64,000 bases of DNA, from positions 39,667,795 to 39,731,794 of the forward strand of contig NC_092670.1 of NCBI RefSeq assembly GCF_964355755.1. Direction: 5' to 3'. Under the pieces are notes generated by a model. The model searched no databases. It was not told the DNA's origin and saw nothing but the letters and a program-made list of their open reading frames with translations. The DNA comes from Antedon mediterranea. Its lineage: Eukaryota > Echinodermata > Crinoidea > Comatulida > Antedonidae. Of this stretch, positions 44,401 to 55,222 are shown piece after piece; positions within the stretch are counted from its first letter, which is position 1; each line of letters opens with the position of its first letter. The position numbers were made by a program, and so were the translations under genes.

Positions 44401-47400
44401 TTATTGTGGATTGATAATAAATTATGCGAATTATGCAAATTAGAAGTTTGATGTGAATAATTATTGTGGATTGAGTGGAATGCAGCTAGCCAACCTACTT
44501 GTATTTCCAGCATTTTTGTTCCAACATTCCAAGATGTTTCCATTTACATTGCCTGTGCAGCAAAAGCTAAATAATAAGCGGACTACTACACTACGGTCTA
44601 ATAATTGCTTGGCTATGTTCAGATTAATTTCAGCACTTTGATAGCATATTTCCAAAACTGTAATCATTTTCTATACAAAAGTGACATGGTTTTTGGTTTT
44701 TCTCGCACACATTTTGCTAAGAAAAGTGTTATATGAATTACATTTTTGTTCTGTTTAAGTAAGCAATTAATCTGAACATTACCAACATCGTTTTTTGGCG
44801 CTGTTTCAAGATTTTTGCTCTTTTTCCGTGCCATACAACAAGTGAAATACAAATCAAATCAAAGCATCCTAAAGCCTTTAGTGCATTTAAAGTGCAAACC
44901 AATAAACCCAGCATGCAAGTAAAATCAACTTTAATTCAATCCCATTAGTTGTGTGGACACAACATTAAATCATGGAGGTAAAAAATAATAATTGTTATCT
45001 CCATAATAATATGCATCTATGTTTGTTGATCCAGAAACAGTTGAAATATAACTAACAATTTCTTGTTATGTTACTTGCTAAACTTTACCTATGTGTAATG
45101 GTGTGTGCTGGATAATCAACTATCCACTTGAGAGCAAGTTAATGGATCAAAATATAAGACCTAAAGTGATTGCTTATTAACTTTTAAGCATCCTTTTGGG
45201 ACTAACTAAGTGTTCTAAAAATATCACATTACTCATACAAGATATTCCTGACATAATATTTGTTTAACTTACAAGTTATGTTCAGACTTAATAGTCTGAA
45301 CATTTTAAATAGATTAGTTAAATGTGTTTTTTCTTCAACTTACAAGCTAATAGTAATGGTGGACAGATGTCTACAATAAAATCATAATGAACTATTTTCC
45401 TATGTTTTTGCATAGAATGTTGTAAAACTAAAACTTTTGGTGTATTTTATCATTTTTATTACAATAAAAATTTTCTGAATGTTTTAGCTAAAACTACATA
45501 CTTTATTTACATTTTGAGTTAATAAAAAGTGAAATAAATATTCAGATTTACCATTCTACATTAGGATTGTAAAAGACATTGCAAATAATTTGTCATTTCT
45601 ATTTTGTATATGGTTTTTACACAATTTTGTTATTGTGTTTAGTAATTCCATGCATTAAAAAACATGGGGATATATCTGCTAAAATCTATACAGTATATCC
45701 AACTCACCAATTTCAGTGATATCATCGTAATTCACCATTTCTCTTTCATTAAGTAGCTATGATCACTAAACATTGGTTTCAAATATATTGAAAAACAAAT
45801 TTATTGAAAAAGAGCACATACCGATTGCCTGGCTGTTCAAATAGCTTCAAGATGGACATTCCATCCATGTGCTCTGGTATTAAAATGCCTGCCATGTCCA
45901 ATATAGTTGGTGCTAAGTCTATGCTCAGAACCATATTTGGAACTCTGAAAAATGGTTACCATAAATTATAAAAATAAAATGTTTTTTTTTAACAAGATAA
46001 ATCCATGAAGAGTCAGAATGCAATCTAGACAATATGGACAAGAAAGGTGGCAAGTGAGAAAAGGTCAGTCAATAAGAATTTGAAAAAAAAAAAGAATTCG
46101 GATACTTTAAAAAATCAAGTAAACTTACTCAACTCCTTGTGGAATGCCGGGTCCACGGATAAGAAATGGTACTCGCAAATCAAAGTCATACGGCATCGAC
46201 TTGCCCTTCACTAGTCCAAATTGCCCAAGATGATAACCATGGTCGGATGTAAATATTATATACGTATTGTCCAATTCTCCAATTGATTCCAATTCCTGGC
46301 ACAACTGTAAAAAAACATTTTTTTACATCAATTCATTAAGCTCTGTCTAAACTATGAAACTAGTTTTAAAAAATGAGATGTGCCCAAAAATGGACATGAT
46401 GATGTCATTTTACTACAATATTTGGGCATATCACTACCATATTTGGGTACATCACACTTTTTTTGTCAAACTAGTTTGATAGTGTAGACAGAGATTAAGA
46501 TACTCATCTTGCTATGATTAGTTTAGGAAAAGAAAGGAGTAGAGAAAACAATTAGAAAAACCAGTGTGTATCAGAGATTACTTTAGATTTTGGCGATGGT
46601 GGAATGGTTAGGTTAGGCCTAGCAGGTAAAAATGTAATATTCATCTTCTCAGAACTAGTAGCATTTGATTTGTATTCAATAACCATCACTCGTCATCACA
46701 CTCAAAATAACACAAAACATTAATCAAGTTTTAAATGGCAATATATCAAAATAAATTAGCCTGTAATAGGTGATAACAACAACTCAACAAGAAGTCAAAA
46801 AACATCAATCCACAACTCAGTATTACCCCAATGAATCAACAATGATATAGTGCCAGCCATTTGGGAATCATCTCTAATGGATCTAGCAACAAATCATGAT
46901 ATTGTTATATGAATTGACAGTTACAGTAACTAAATACATCTGTATGCATGTAGGAATGTGAGTGCAATGCTAGTGCTCCTCATTAAATTGATGAACCTTT
47001 GATCTTGGGAAATATAAATCTTGTGTTGGTCCAATAGAGATTCTGTTGGGGTTTGTATTTACAGGCTCTTGTAGACAGTGTTTGTCTACAGCTCCTTTAG
47101 TTGGAAACATGCTATGAAATGTTCTGTTTATAAAATAGATATGAAACGATTGAAAAAAAAGGGAGTTTAGTTTATTTTGCACCAGAATCTTGTACTGTAC
47201 TCCACATATGGCATTGTTTGTCAATTCTGTAAAAGTTTACCGTGTAATATATATCCCATCTGACATTTGGTGCCTAATTAGGGTTAGGCTTATATACTAT
47301 ATGATACATGTGACACTGTATTACAGAAGTTGCCTACAGGTATGATACTGGAGAAAATATAGATACAGTACTGAGAATTGACTAGTTTAAGGTGGACATG

Positions 47401-50400
47401 GATGGACAGATTATTTAGCAACATAACTAATACATGTATAATTTGCTATAAATCAATCAAAAGCTCTATTACACTATCAAACTTTATGTGACAACAAAAT
47501 GTGATGTGCCCATATATGGACATGATGATGTCATATTTGGGCATATCACTACCACATTTGGACATATTACTACCATATTTAGGCACGTGACACCTTTTTT
47601 GTCAAATTAGTTTGATAGTGTAGACAGACCTTTACTTTGGGGGTGCACATATTTTGCCCTCTCGTTTTTATTATTTGTGGGTGAGTGGCCGAGCGGTTAA
47701 GACAGTGGAACCGTAATCACGTAGCCATAACATCGGCAGGGGTTCGAGGCTCACTCACTCCATGGTTCTGGTGGTAGAACGAGTCTTCTCGGATAAGGAC
47801 TATAAACCGTAGGTCCAGTGTACACAACTTGCTCGTGTGCACTTTAAAGAACCTAGTACATCTTTCGAGACGAGTAGGGGGTTACCCCGGTGTATTAGTA
47901 CATCACAGCCACTGATCACCAACTGGGCCCTCTGGGAGACCAGTCTTTGACTGAAGAGGTTACCCAGTATAAATATATATTTCAATCAATCAATCAATCA
48001 TTTCAATCAATTTATAAATTTAAAACAATGTTATAATCTTACCTTTTGAATGGCATCATCAACAGATACAAGAGTTATGAGCCTCTTGCGCTGCAAGGCA
48101 TCAGTAAAGGCAATCTCTAAATCTGTCATTGGTTCCATCACCTGGATAATCCAATGTTTGTCAGGATTTGGCACATGATTCCATGTAGTTGTTCTTCAAA
48201 AAGAATAATAGTATACAGATAATGTAGGGATGCGGCGCACTTGAGGGTATTTACAATATTGCGACATGCACAACATTGTGAATATCGGTGAATACACATG
48301 ATAGTGAAAAAATAAAGCGTGTACATGTGACACATTTCAGCCTGTCTGATTGGCTACATCCTTGAACCCATGTTATAATAAATATTAATCAACAAGATAA
48401 ACTCAAAGATTTGTTTATTTTCCTTCTGTAACTTTAGGATTTGATAATTTATTTCAAAGGATGCGTATGATACATAAAGTCTGTGTATAACTCTTTCATT
48501 AATCATTCTTAAGATTTTAATAGCTCTCTGGATTTAGCACCAAATTTTCATGGTACACACTGGTCTTTCAGATATAAACACAGGATTTTTATAAGAATTC
48601 TATGCTACATTCACGAATTAAAATTAATATTATCTGGTGCCGTTCAGGGCATATTTTGAATTGGATTTCTTCATACTTGCAACTTACCGATGTAGTTGGT
48701 TACCCTCAAAGAGATGCTGGTAGTGTGGGGCGCCATCTTCAGGCCCGTGGGGCCCAGGAAATGATACTACCATAGCAACTGGCAGTTCTGGGTAATTCAT
48801 CTTTGATAGACGAAAAAAAGTTAAGCTGTCGTTTGCTATTAAATCTGGAAAATAATCTCTGAAAAAAAAGTTTAAATTTAGAGGAAACAAAATGTAATAA
48901 TTACTGTACTGTCTTATCTTTGCAGATACAATCAAGTCTTGCAAACCCAGACTCTATGAAAACCGTAAACTCTCCCAACACCAGACTATTCTTGGAGATC
49001 AAAAGGTCCCAAATACTAGACTTTCCAGAAAACCAGACATATTTGGCCAGCCCGAAGGTGTCCTGTATTGAGAGACTGTACTAAGATTGTATTTAACTAA
49101 TTATCCGTGATTGTACAGAATATATACAAGTACTAGATGAAACGATAAAAGACAAATCTCAGTTGAAGCAACTTTTACGTCTATACTGTATTTTCTTAAT
49201 TGTTTATTGGGAAGTTAATTATCTCTCTTTTCACTGACAGGCAATGTATAATATACATAGATACCTGTAATATATGATAAAATGTAATACAGTATGTTTA
49301 ACTTCTCAGTAGTGAGAGTATGCAAGTTGAATGCGAGACAGGATACAATGGATGTCAGAGGTCATGGACAGCTATCAGCAAGCTGACCGAGTATGGAGTA
49401 AAAAAACAGCCAATGGCAAATTAGAAGAAGTTAAACAAGAAAACAAGGGTAAGAAGTCAAGCAAAGCCACAGGGCCAACTTAAGTTTCCTCATACCATCA
49501 CTTTACTTGTATCACAACACCTGTGATCATTCAAACTAAGTCTCAATGATGCATGAAGTTATCCCAGAGGGATAAAAATAGCAGTTTACTCTGCCATTAA
49601 AACTCATTTTAAACTCATTTTCTTGTGGCAATATGTATTATTCCAAGATGAGTTCAATATGGCATGACATGCAATATCATTCATTCTGGACGATAAACAA
49701 AGGAATCAATGGTGTGAATTTAAATAACTATTGACTTTACATTATGTATTACAGTAATATTCAAAATAACTCTATGTTCGAAAAATGTTTTCATCTGGTT
49801 TTTATATTAACTATCTGTATATAATTAAAACCACTAACATCTAGTCATTGCCAGATGAAGATTTATTGGAAACAAGTCGAAATGTCACACACACATACGT
49901 ATTCATGAATGTTTTAACGTCAATAATTATATACAGATAACTCTATCTTACTTCTACATTAATATCTATTTTCTAATAATGCATATTATTGTAACTGGAG
50001 AGGTACTATGCTGATAGTGAAAACAGAAATGATTGAAGAATTAATGTTTATGTCATCACAAAGAACTGATAAAATTTGGTTAAAAAATTCCAAATTAAAT
50101 TACTTGAAATAAATGCTTATAGAAGTGCACTGTACAAGCACTGTGAGAAAGTGGAGATAAATGTTGAAATTAAATTTAAATTAAATTAAATTTACAACAA
50201 AGCAACTTGGACATTTGCTATGTAATGGAATTTTTTGAAACAAAATCAAAAGACCTATTAAGGCCAATTTACACAGACGAGCGGTAACGGTAAGCGGTAA
50301 TTGTAAGCGAAAAACCGCTTGGCTTTTCCCATTTACACAGCGCGCGGAGTTCGCGAACAGAGTGGTGGAAAGTAGGTGCGTGTAGGCCTCGAGGCTAATG

Positions 50401-53400
50401 CATGTTACAGTCGCTGCTGGCCTGGATGTGACTGACTGTCAGTAGGCCTAGCACACACAGGCCTAAGTTTTAGAGGGAATTGTTGCCTAATAACGTACTA
50501 AAATGTATATTTTCATTTCACTATCCTTATACAAACATTAGTCACGTCGTAGGTGTTTGTATTTCTGAATAAAAAGAAGAAGAAACTATAGGCTAGGCCT
50601 ACTACGGCACTCGTATTTATTGTCGTCTTTCACTAGACGGACGCAAACAAAATTTGTTGATAGATGACGTCATTTCAATCATGTCGTTGGTTGGCCAGAA
50701 TCCATAATTACCGTGCGGTATTTTCACAAAATCGAATCTGTTTCGATCCTGAGCGGATTTCCGCTCAACCGCTCGTCCGCTCCGCGTTCTGTGTAAATGG
50801 TCATAAGAAATAACATAGATTCTATTTTTGCGTTTTCCGCTCAACTTTACCGCTTACCGTTACCGCTCGTCTGTGTAAATTGGCCTTTATACAACAGTTA
50901 ACAAACACCTACTATACTGTGAAACTAGTACAGCAAATCTAAAGGTAAAGCTTTCTTTCTATAATTGTGCCTCAATTTTATTTTGCTTAAATTAAAATAC
51001 ATAAATAATTCACACATTAGGGAATGTCTGGTCAAAGGTCATTGTCTGGTCAGAGGTCATTCCAATGTTTTTGAAAACCACATCATCAACTAAAGTTCAC
51101 TATGTGGTTAAAGTGCAAGCAGGATACAGACCTATGTTTCTTCAAAGTTTGTCAACTTCCTTAAATATAGCTACTAAACTTGGTCTATACAATTATGTGT
51201 ACACTAGATACTTTGATTTGATTTATTCTCAGTATTTGAAACTAATTGTTTCCTTAAAAAGTGTTTAGAAAGGTTATTAAAACCACAATTTATTACACTA
51301 GTTAGAAAACTGTGTTCACTCATCCTTAATAAAGACATTATTACATTTTATGGTATGTTCTAATTTCTTGAAAAGCTAAGATTGAAAATACTGCAGAAAA
51401 TTAGGATGTACAGTATTTGCTCTTCACAATTAGATTACGAAGCATAATACGAAATCCAATCTTGTGTGAATTACTCTTGCTAAAACTGCCAATCAAGTGC
51501 AATCATGCATGACCAATTGCTTATCAGACCAACTTGTGAATGATGTACTGCACTGTACACAAGTTCTTTTTATTTTCTCCAATTTCAAAACTTTGCCATA
51601 TTTTTAGCTTTACAGTATAATAGGCAACAGCATTTTTTAAATAATGTTTTGTGAATAAACAAAACATTCATACATTCAGTTGTGTGTGGTAAGACAGCGT
51701 GGTTCCTATAGGAAGTTCTGTTACATACATTACAGATACAAAACATTTTTTTTTACTTCACAAATTATCCTTAAGCTTTGTCTACACTCTCAAACTAGTT
51801 GGACAAACAAGTGCGATGTGCCCAAATATGGTAATGATATGACATCATCATGTCCATATATGGTAGTGATGTGACATCATGTCCATATATGGGCACATCA
51901 CATTTTTGTTATCACATAAAGTTTGATAGTGTATAGCTTTAGAAACATACATTGAATTTAATTAAAACCTACCTGTAGTAATTGTCCCCATGTCTGTGTA
52001 TATTGCCATTACGATTAATAGAGTAATTGTAGTATCTGGAATTTTGTAAAAGAGCTACCCATTCCCCCCAGCCATCGGGTATATGAGAACCATTGTAGCG
52101 GTTTAAATATTTTCCAAAATATCCTGAAAAAATTAACCAGATAAGAGAAAATGACAATAAAAACCATGCACATAGGCAGTAATAATGCACAATTGAAAAA
52201 ACTCTCACTAAGCTGTTGTACACATAACATCAATCTTAAGAATTTGTTATGAAGTTTAGTTGTGATAAAATACAGAAAAAAATATGATGAATGAATTTGA
52301 ATGATTCAACTCTAGATTATCTGATGCCACATCCATCTTTCAAAATAAAAAAAACGAAAGTCTGAAGATTGCTTGAATTCCTACACAAAATAAATCTTTC
52401 TGTTTTATGGCAATTATCGCCTACAGTACTACGGTATCCCATTATAAATGGATGTACAAAAAATGTCTGCTGAGACATTATCTATTCTATAGGGGGTGGT
52501 TATTAAAACATTTTAAATCAATAATACAACACTAACACCTTGGAACAAGATTTTTTCCATTGAAAAAAAAAAAAACAAAACTGAATATGACAATTTTTTT
52601 GTGTAAAATGCAACTACAGTACTATAGTAAAAAAGTAATGGGGTTCCAAAATCTGTTTTTGTTTTGCCTAAAGCTTTGCTACACCATCAAACTTTATGTG
52701 ACAACAAAACTATGATGTGCCCATATACTGTATGGACATGATGATGCCATATCACCACCATATTTGGGCATATCACTACCATATATGGGCACATCACACT
52801 TTTTTGTCACACTAGTTTGATAGTGTAGACAAAGCTTAACATACCTGTTCTATACTGATTCTGTTGAAGATAGGCACCAAAGTTTCTTTTTTCTGGGCCT
52901 TCAATCCACTCTTTGGATACACATGTCTCCTGGTTGTCAAATACACCAGTGTTATGCTCATACATGCCTGTCAGTATGCTGCTTCTAGACGGGCAACACA
53001 ACGGTGTCGTCACAAATGCGTTGATGAAATTTGCACCGTTTTTGGCAAGATGGTGGTTGGTTTTGTTCATAGCTGACATCGAACCTGTAGAATTTATAGC
53101 AATTTAATTAAGAGTTATACAGTACAGTACTGTAGGTCTACAGTATATAAAATCAAATCAGTTAAAATTGTGCTTAAAGATGTATTATCTCCCGAAAAAA
53201 TAATTTCTTACATTTTTTTGTTTAATGTGCCATTTTAATGCCACATTAAACCTTCAAATCTGCCATTCACGAAAACCTTTAACGCTAATGACAACAATTT
53301 TAAATGCATCTAAGATAACTATAGAATGTATGTGCGTAGAATTGTTAAATTGTGCCCATGTAAACTGAGAATTGTGCCCATGTAAACTGAGAATTGTGCC

Positions 53401-54719
53401 CATGTAAACTGAGAATTGTGCCCATGTAAACTGAGAATTGTGCCCATGTAAACTGAGAATTGTGCCCATGTAAACTGAGAATTGTGCCCATGTAAACTGA
53501 GAATTGTGCCCATGTAAACTGAGAATTGTGCCCATGTAAACTGAGAATTGTGCCCATGTAAACTGAGAATTGTGCCCATGTAAACTGAGAATTGTGCCCA
53601 TGTAAACCGAGAATTGTGCCCATGTAAACCGAGAATTGTGCCCATGTAAACTGAGAATTGTGCCCATGTAAACTGAGAATTGTGCCCATGTAAACTGAGA
53701 ATTGTGCCCATGTAAACTGTAGAAAAGGAGGTTTGAATAACTGTATGTACAGTAGCGTACTAATCAATCATGTATAATTTGCTAATTGCCAGCATAATGT
53801 AGACAAATCACAGTACACTACAGTACGGGTAATGCTAAACTGCGCAAACCTAAAAAAAACCTGCGCAAACCTCCTCCAAATCACTTAATATTGGTTCTAT
53901 CATGACTAGGACTACAGTACTGTATACAACATCACAAACATATTACACACACAATTCTTACAGGCTACTTTTAAATTAAAATTAAAATTTAAAGATTTTT
54001 AATAATGAATTAAATAACACTTTTAAATTGGAAGTCTTATTGGAAGTCTTATTGCAAACATAGTTTTGTGGAATGATTCACATTCTATAAATAAATTAAA
54101 CATATAGTGCATACTCAATTGACAACATGTTAGTTATGACAAGGCTTTATAAATGATAAATGTACCAATATTTAATGCCATTTAAAAAGTAGTAAAGCAA
54201 TCAATACTTCACATTAATTTAATGTTTGAAGGCTTGTATGATGAGAATTGTACAAATGTTTGTGATAATACCGTGTAATGTTTATAAACTCATATTTGGA
54301 AAAGTAGGCCTTACAGTACGACTGTCTTGTGTTTGATGTTAGTGTAAAGCCCTGTCTACACTATCAAACTTTAAAACTGTGATGTGCCCATATATGGACA
54401 TGATGATGTCATATCACTACCATATTTGAGCATATCACTACCATGTTTAGGCACAATACCCTTCTGTTGTCAAAGTACTGTAGTTTGACAGTGTAGACAG
54501 AACTTCTGTATTCTTTATTGTGTTATTTCTACATGGATTTGTTTACAAAATGAATAAATAACTTGAAATGATGCAATTCATAAAAAACCTACCTAACACA
54601 ACATCCTGGTCATCTGTCAAAATGAGTATAATGTTGGGTGGCTTACGAGGACGAGATTGCACAAACTTACAACTGATGACTATAAACACTACTGTCCAAG
54701 TAACAATGTCATGCTTCAT
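34967..54719 (-). CDS. SULF1: Extracellular heparan sulfate 6-O-endosulfatase (SULF1/SULF2 type)
   Basis: Seventeen coding exons join in phase: 54719-54593, 53084-52845, 52123-51973, 48858-48688, 48193-48043, 46304-46129, 45944-45822, 41690-41601, 41472-41343, 41104-40921, 39064-38877, 37044-36866, 36677-36621, 36242-36106, 35865-35723, 35591-35459, 35004-34967 (about 805 aa; human paralogs are about 870). The N-terminus is a hydrophobic signal. Catalytic residues are visible: ILTDDQD (Ca2+ ligands), [11 protein letters not shown] (Cys converted to formylglycine), [13 protein letters not shown] Lys/Arg-rich hydrophilic domain ([25 protein letters not shown]), the hallmark of SULFs that binds heparan sulfate, follows, then the C-terminal domain ([16 protein letters not shown]). 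The enzyme trims 6-O-sulfate on heparan sulfate outside the cell and so tunes growth-factor signalling (established for the family). SULF1 and SULF2 cannot be told apart; a single pre-duplication gene is likely. The last two exons are least certain. Confidence 0.94.
36405..36550. repeat. 19-bp purine-rich tandem repeat
   Basis: Seven to eight copies of GGAAACTGACCAGAACAGA-like units in the sulfatase intron after exon 36621. Source of a spurious minus-strand open frame. Confidence 0.85.
37425..37500 (-). mobile_element. tRNA-like fragment, possible second SINE family
   Basis: The minus strand reads TATGGCTCGATGGTCTGTGC, then GATCGAGTCTCACC after about 35 nt, resembling RNA polymerase III A and B boxes. 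No convincing acceptor stem, so a functional tRNA is unlikely. In the sulfatase intron between 37044 and 38877. Confidence 0.35.
38551..38727. mobile_element. Tigger/pogo-like MITE (family T), copy 2
   Basis: TA followed by CAGTCAACTCTCCTAATACC, with inverted right end GGTATTGGGAGAG. Sulfatase intron. Confidence 0.65.
39315..39341 (-). ncRNA. Hammerhead-ribozyme-like core in the Penelope-like terminus
   Basis: The minus strand reads CTGATGA, A, GGGC, TAGTGTT, GCCC, GAAA: the two conserved hammerhead strands (CUGANGA and GAA) separated by a 4-bp GC stem II with a 7-nt loop. Hammerhead motifs are known in Penelope-like elements. Stem III and the cleavage site are not resolved, because the flanking strand has been replaced by tandem copies, so this is probably a relic. 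Confidence 0.5.
39319..39634 (-). repeat. 22-bp satellite derived from the hammerhead-like segment
   Basis: About 14 head-to-tail copies of GCAACACTAGCCCTTCATCA + GT on the plus strand. The first three copies keep GGGCAAC and the rest have GTGCAAC. Each copy contains one CTGATGA strand and stem II half but no GAAA strand except at the 39315 end. Confidence 0.92.
39865..40057 (-). pseudogene. Penelope-like ORF, C-terminal GIY-YIG endonuclease fragment
   Basis: About 64 codons ending at the stop 39865-39867. They read [20 protein letters not shown] ... [20 protein letters not shown] and end NIRNILPDR. The H-F-N-S-x-x-H-S block and the final E-x-x-L-x-x-L-x-T-x-x-P-x-G-L-N block are characteristic of Penelope-like retroelement endonuclease domains. 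The reverse transcriptase portion is absent. Confidence 0.7.
41691..45821. other. Large sulfatase intron, no exon recognised
   Basis: 4.1 kb between exons 45944-45822 and 41690-41601, which join in phase 2. Holds the 51-bp satellite and otherwise unremarkable AT-rich sequence. Confidence 0.6.
43830..44480. repeat. 51-bp satellite with two subtypes
   Basis: About 13 copies of AAATTATGCAAATTAGAGGT + TTGATGTGAATATTTATTGT + GGATTGAGTGC. Subtype B has AGAAGTTTGATGTAAATAAT and GATTGATAAT. The order A A A A B A B A A A A B B suggests higher-order duplication. Because 51 is divisible by three, a 253-codon open frame results on the minus strand; not a gene. Sulfatase intron. Confidence 0.93.
46339..46495. 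mobile_element. Family A palindromic MITE, copy 7
   Basis: Flanked by TTA/TAA. Complete inverted ends with the internal GGACATGATGATGTCA box. In the sulfatase intron beside exon 46304-46129. Confidence 0.88.
47461..47631. mobile_element. Family A palindromic MITE, copy 8
   Basis: Longest copy, with an extra CATATTTGGGCATATCACTA segment. About 50 bp from a SINE at 47682. Confidence 0.85.
47682..47990 (+). mobile_element. tRNA-derived SINE, tail type 2, copy 1
   Basis: Head GAGTGGCCGAGCGGTTAAGA and GGGTTCGAGGCTCACTCAC; same body as tail type 1 copies (CTCGGATAAGGACTATAAAC). The 3' part then differs: AACTGGGCCCTCTGGGAGAC, GAAGAGGTTACCCAGTATAA, TCAATCAATCA. Sulfatase intron. Confidence 0.82.
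48930..49081. mobile_element. Tigger/pogo-like MITE (family T), copy 3, degraded
   Basis: Shares ACTCTCCCAACACCAGAC, CTTTCCAGAAAACCAGACAT and GGCCAGCCCGAAGGTGTC with copy 2. Both termini are eroded. Sulfatase intron. Confidence 0.6.
50261..50886. mobile_element. Harbinger-like non-autonomous element with perfect 40-bp inverted ends
   Basis: Left end AGGCCAATTTACACAGACGA plus GCGGTAACGGTAAGCGGTAA is repeated exactly, inverted, at 50847-50886. TTA is duplicated on both flanks (50258-50260, 50887-50889). 626 bp, CpG-richer than its surroundings, no transposase. Three-base TWA duplications are typical of PIF/Harbinger transposons. Sulfatase intron. Confidence 0.85.
51774..51938. mobile_element. 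Family A palindromic MITE, copy 9
   Basis: TTA flank on the left (51771-51773). The right end has lost the CAGA of its terminus (GTGTATAGCTTTA). It lies 35 bp from sulfatase exon 51973. Confidence 0.85.
52672..52836. mobile_element. Family A palindromic MITE, copy 10
   Basis: TAA on both sides (52669-52671 and 52837-52839). Its right flank touches the sulfatase donor at 52844. Confidence 0.88.
53340..53720. repeat. 22-bp satellite
   Basis: Seventeen nearly identical copies of AATTGTGCCCATGTAAACTG + AG, two with ACCG for ACTG. With 22 not divisible by three and no stop in any minus-strand frame, all three minus frames stay open. High identity suggests recent expansion. Sulfatase intron 1. 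Confidence 0.95.
54348..54504. mobile_element. Family A palindromic MITE, copy 11
   Basis: Both ends recognisable (AGCCCTGTCTACAC; inverted AAGTTCTGTCTACAC). First sulfatase intron. Confidence 0.85.
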
Positions 54720-54724
54720 AATTC
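54720..54724 (-). other. Sulfatase 5'-UTR splice acceptor
   Basis: Five bases before the ATG stands TTGTTCTTACTTTGCAG on the minus strand, a strong acceptor. The sulfatase start codon therefore lies in exon 2 or later, and at least one non-coding leader exon lies to the right. A candidate is listed at 62056. Confidence 0.6.
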
Positions 54725-55063
54725 CTGCAAAGTAAGAACAATCAGATTATGAAATATTGTATTTACGTCGAACATCATCAGTGCAATGAAATACGGTCAC
54801 ATCACCTTTAACACTTGGGTGTCAATCAAGGACTTACAAAATTTGAAAAAAATCTTGAAAAAATATGTAAAAGTAGCAGCTGATAACAGTATAAACTACT
54901 TCTGCAAATGTTCAGCGTGTTTCCAAGATGTACAATTATTATTATATTATAACCAGTACGTACAGTAGGACCTACTTTACTTATAAGAGTACAGTACCCT
55001 TTTTGTCTAACTGTAGAAAAGTAGTTCAATATTAAAATATTAGTTTAAAAATTCAAATATAAA

Positions 55064-55222
55064 CAACTATTATATTATGCCTACTGGTTAATATTATTAT
55101 ATTATGCCTACTGGTTAATATTATTATATTATGCCTACTGGTTAATATTATTATATTATGCCTACTGGTTAATATTATTAATATTATGCCTACTGGTTAA
55201 TATTATGCCTACTGGTTAATCA
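55064..55222. repeat. 27-bp AT-rich tandem repeat
   Basis: Six copies of ATTATGCCTACTGGTTAATA + TTATTAT, the last two shortened. Upstream of the sulfatase start. Confidence 0.9.

Noticed and set aside
43782-44543. 253-codon minus-strand frame rich in [12 protein letters not shown]
   Set aside because: Product of the 51-bp satellite; repeat periodicity fully explains it.
53254-53767. Three overlapping 130-140 codon minus-strand open frames ([20 protein letters not shown])
   Set aside because: They are the three frames of one 22-bp satellite with no stop in any frame. No start context, splice context or homology.
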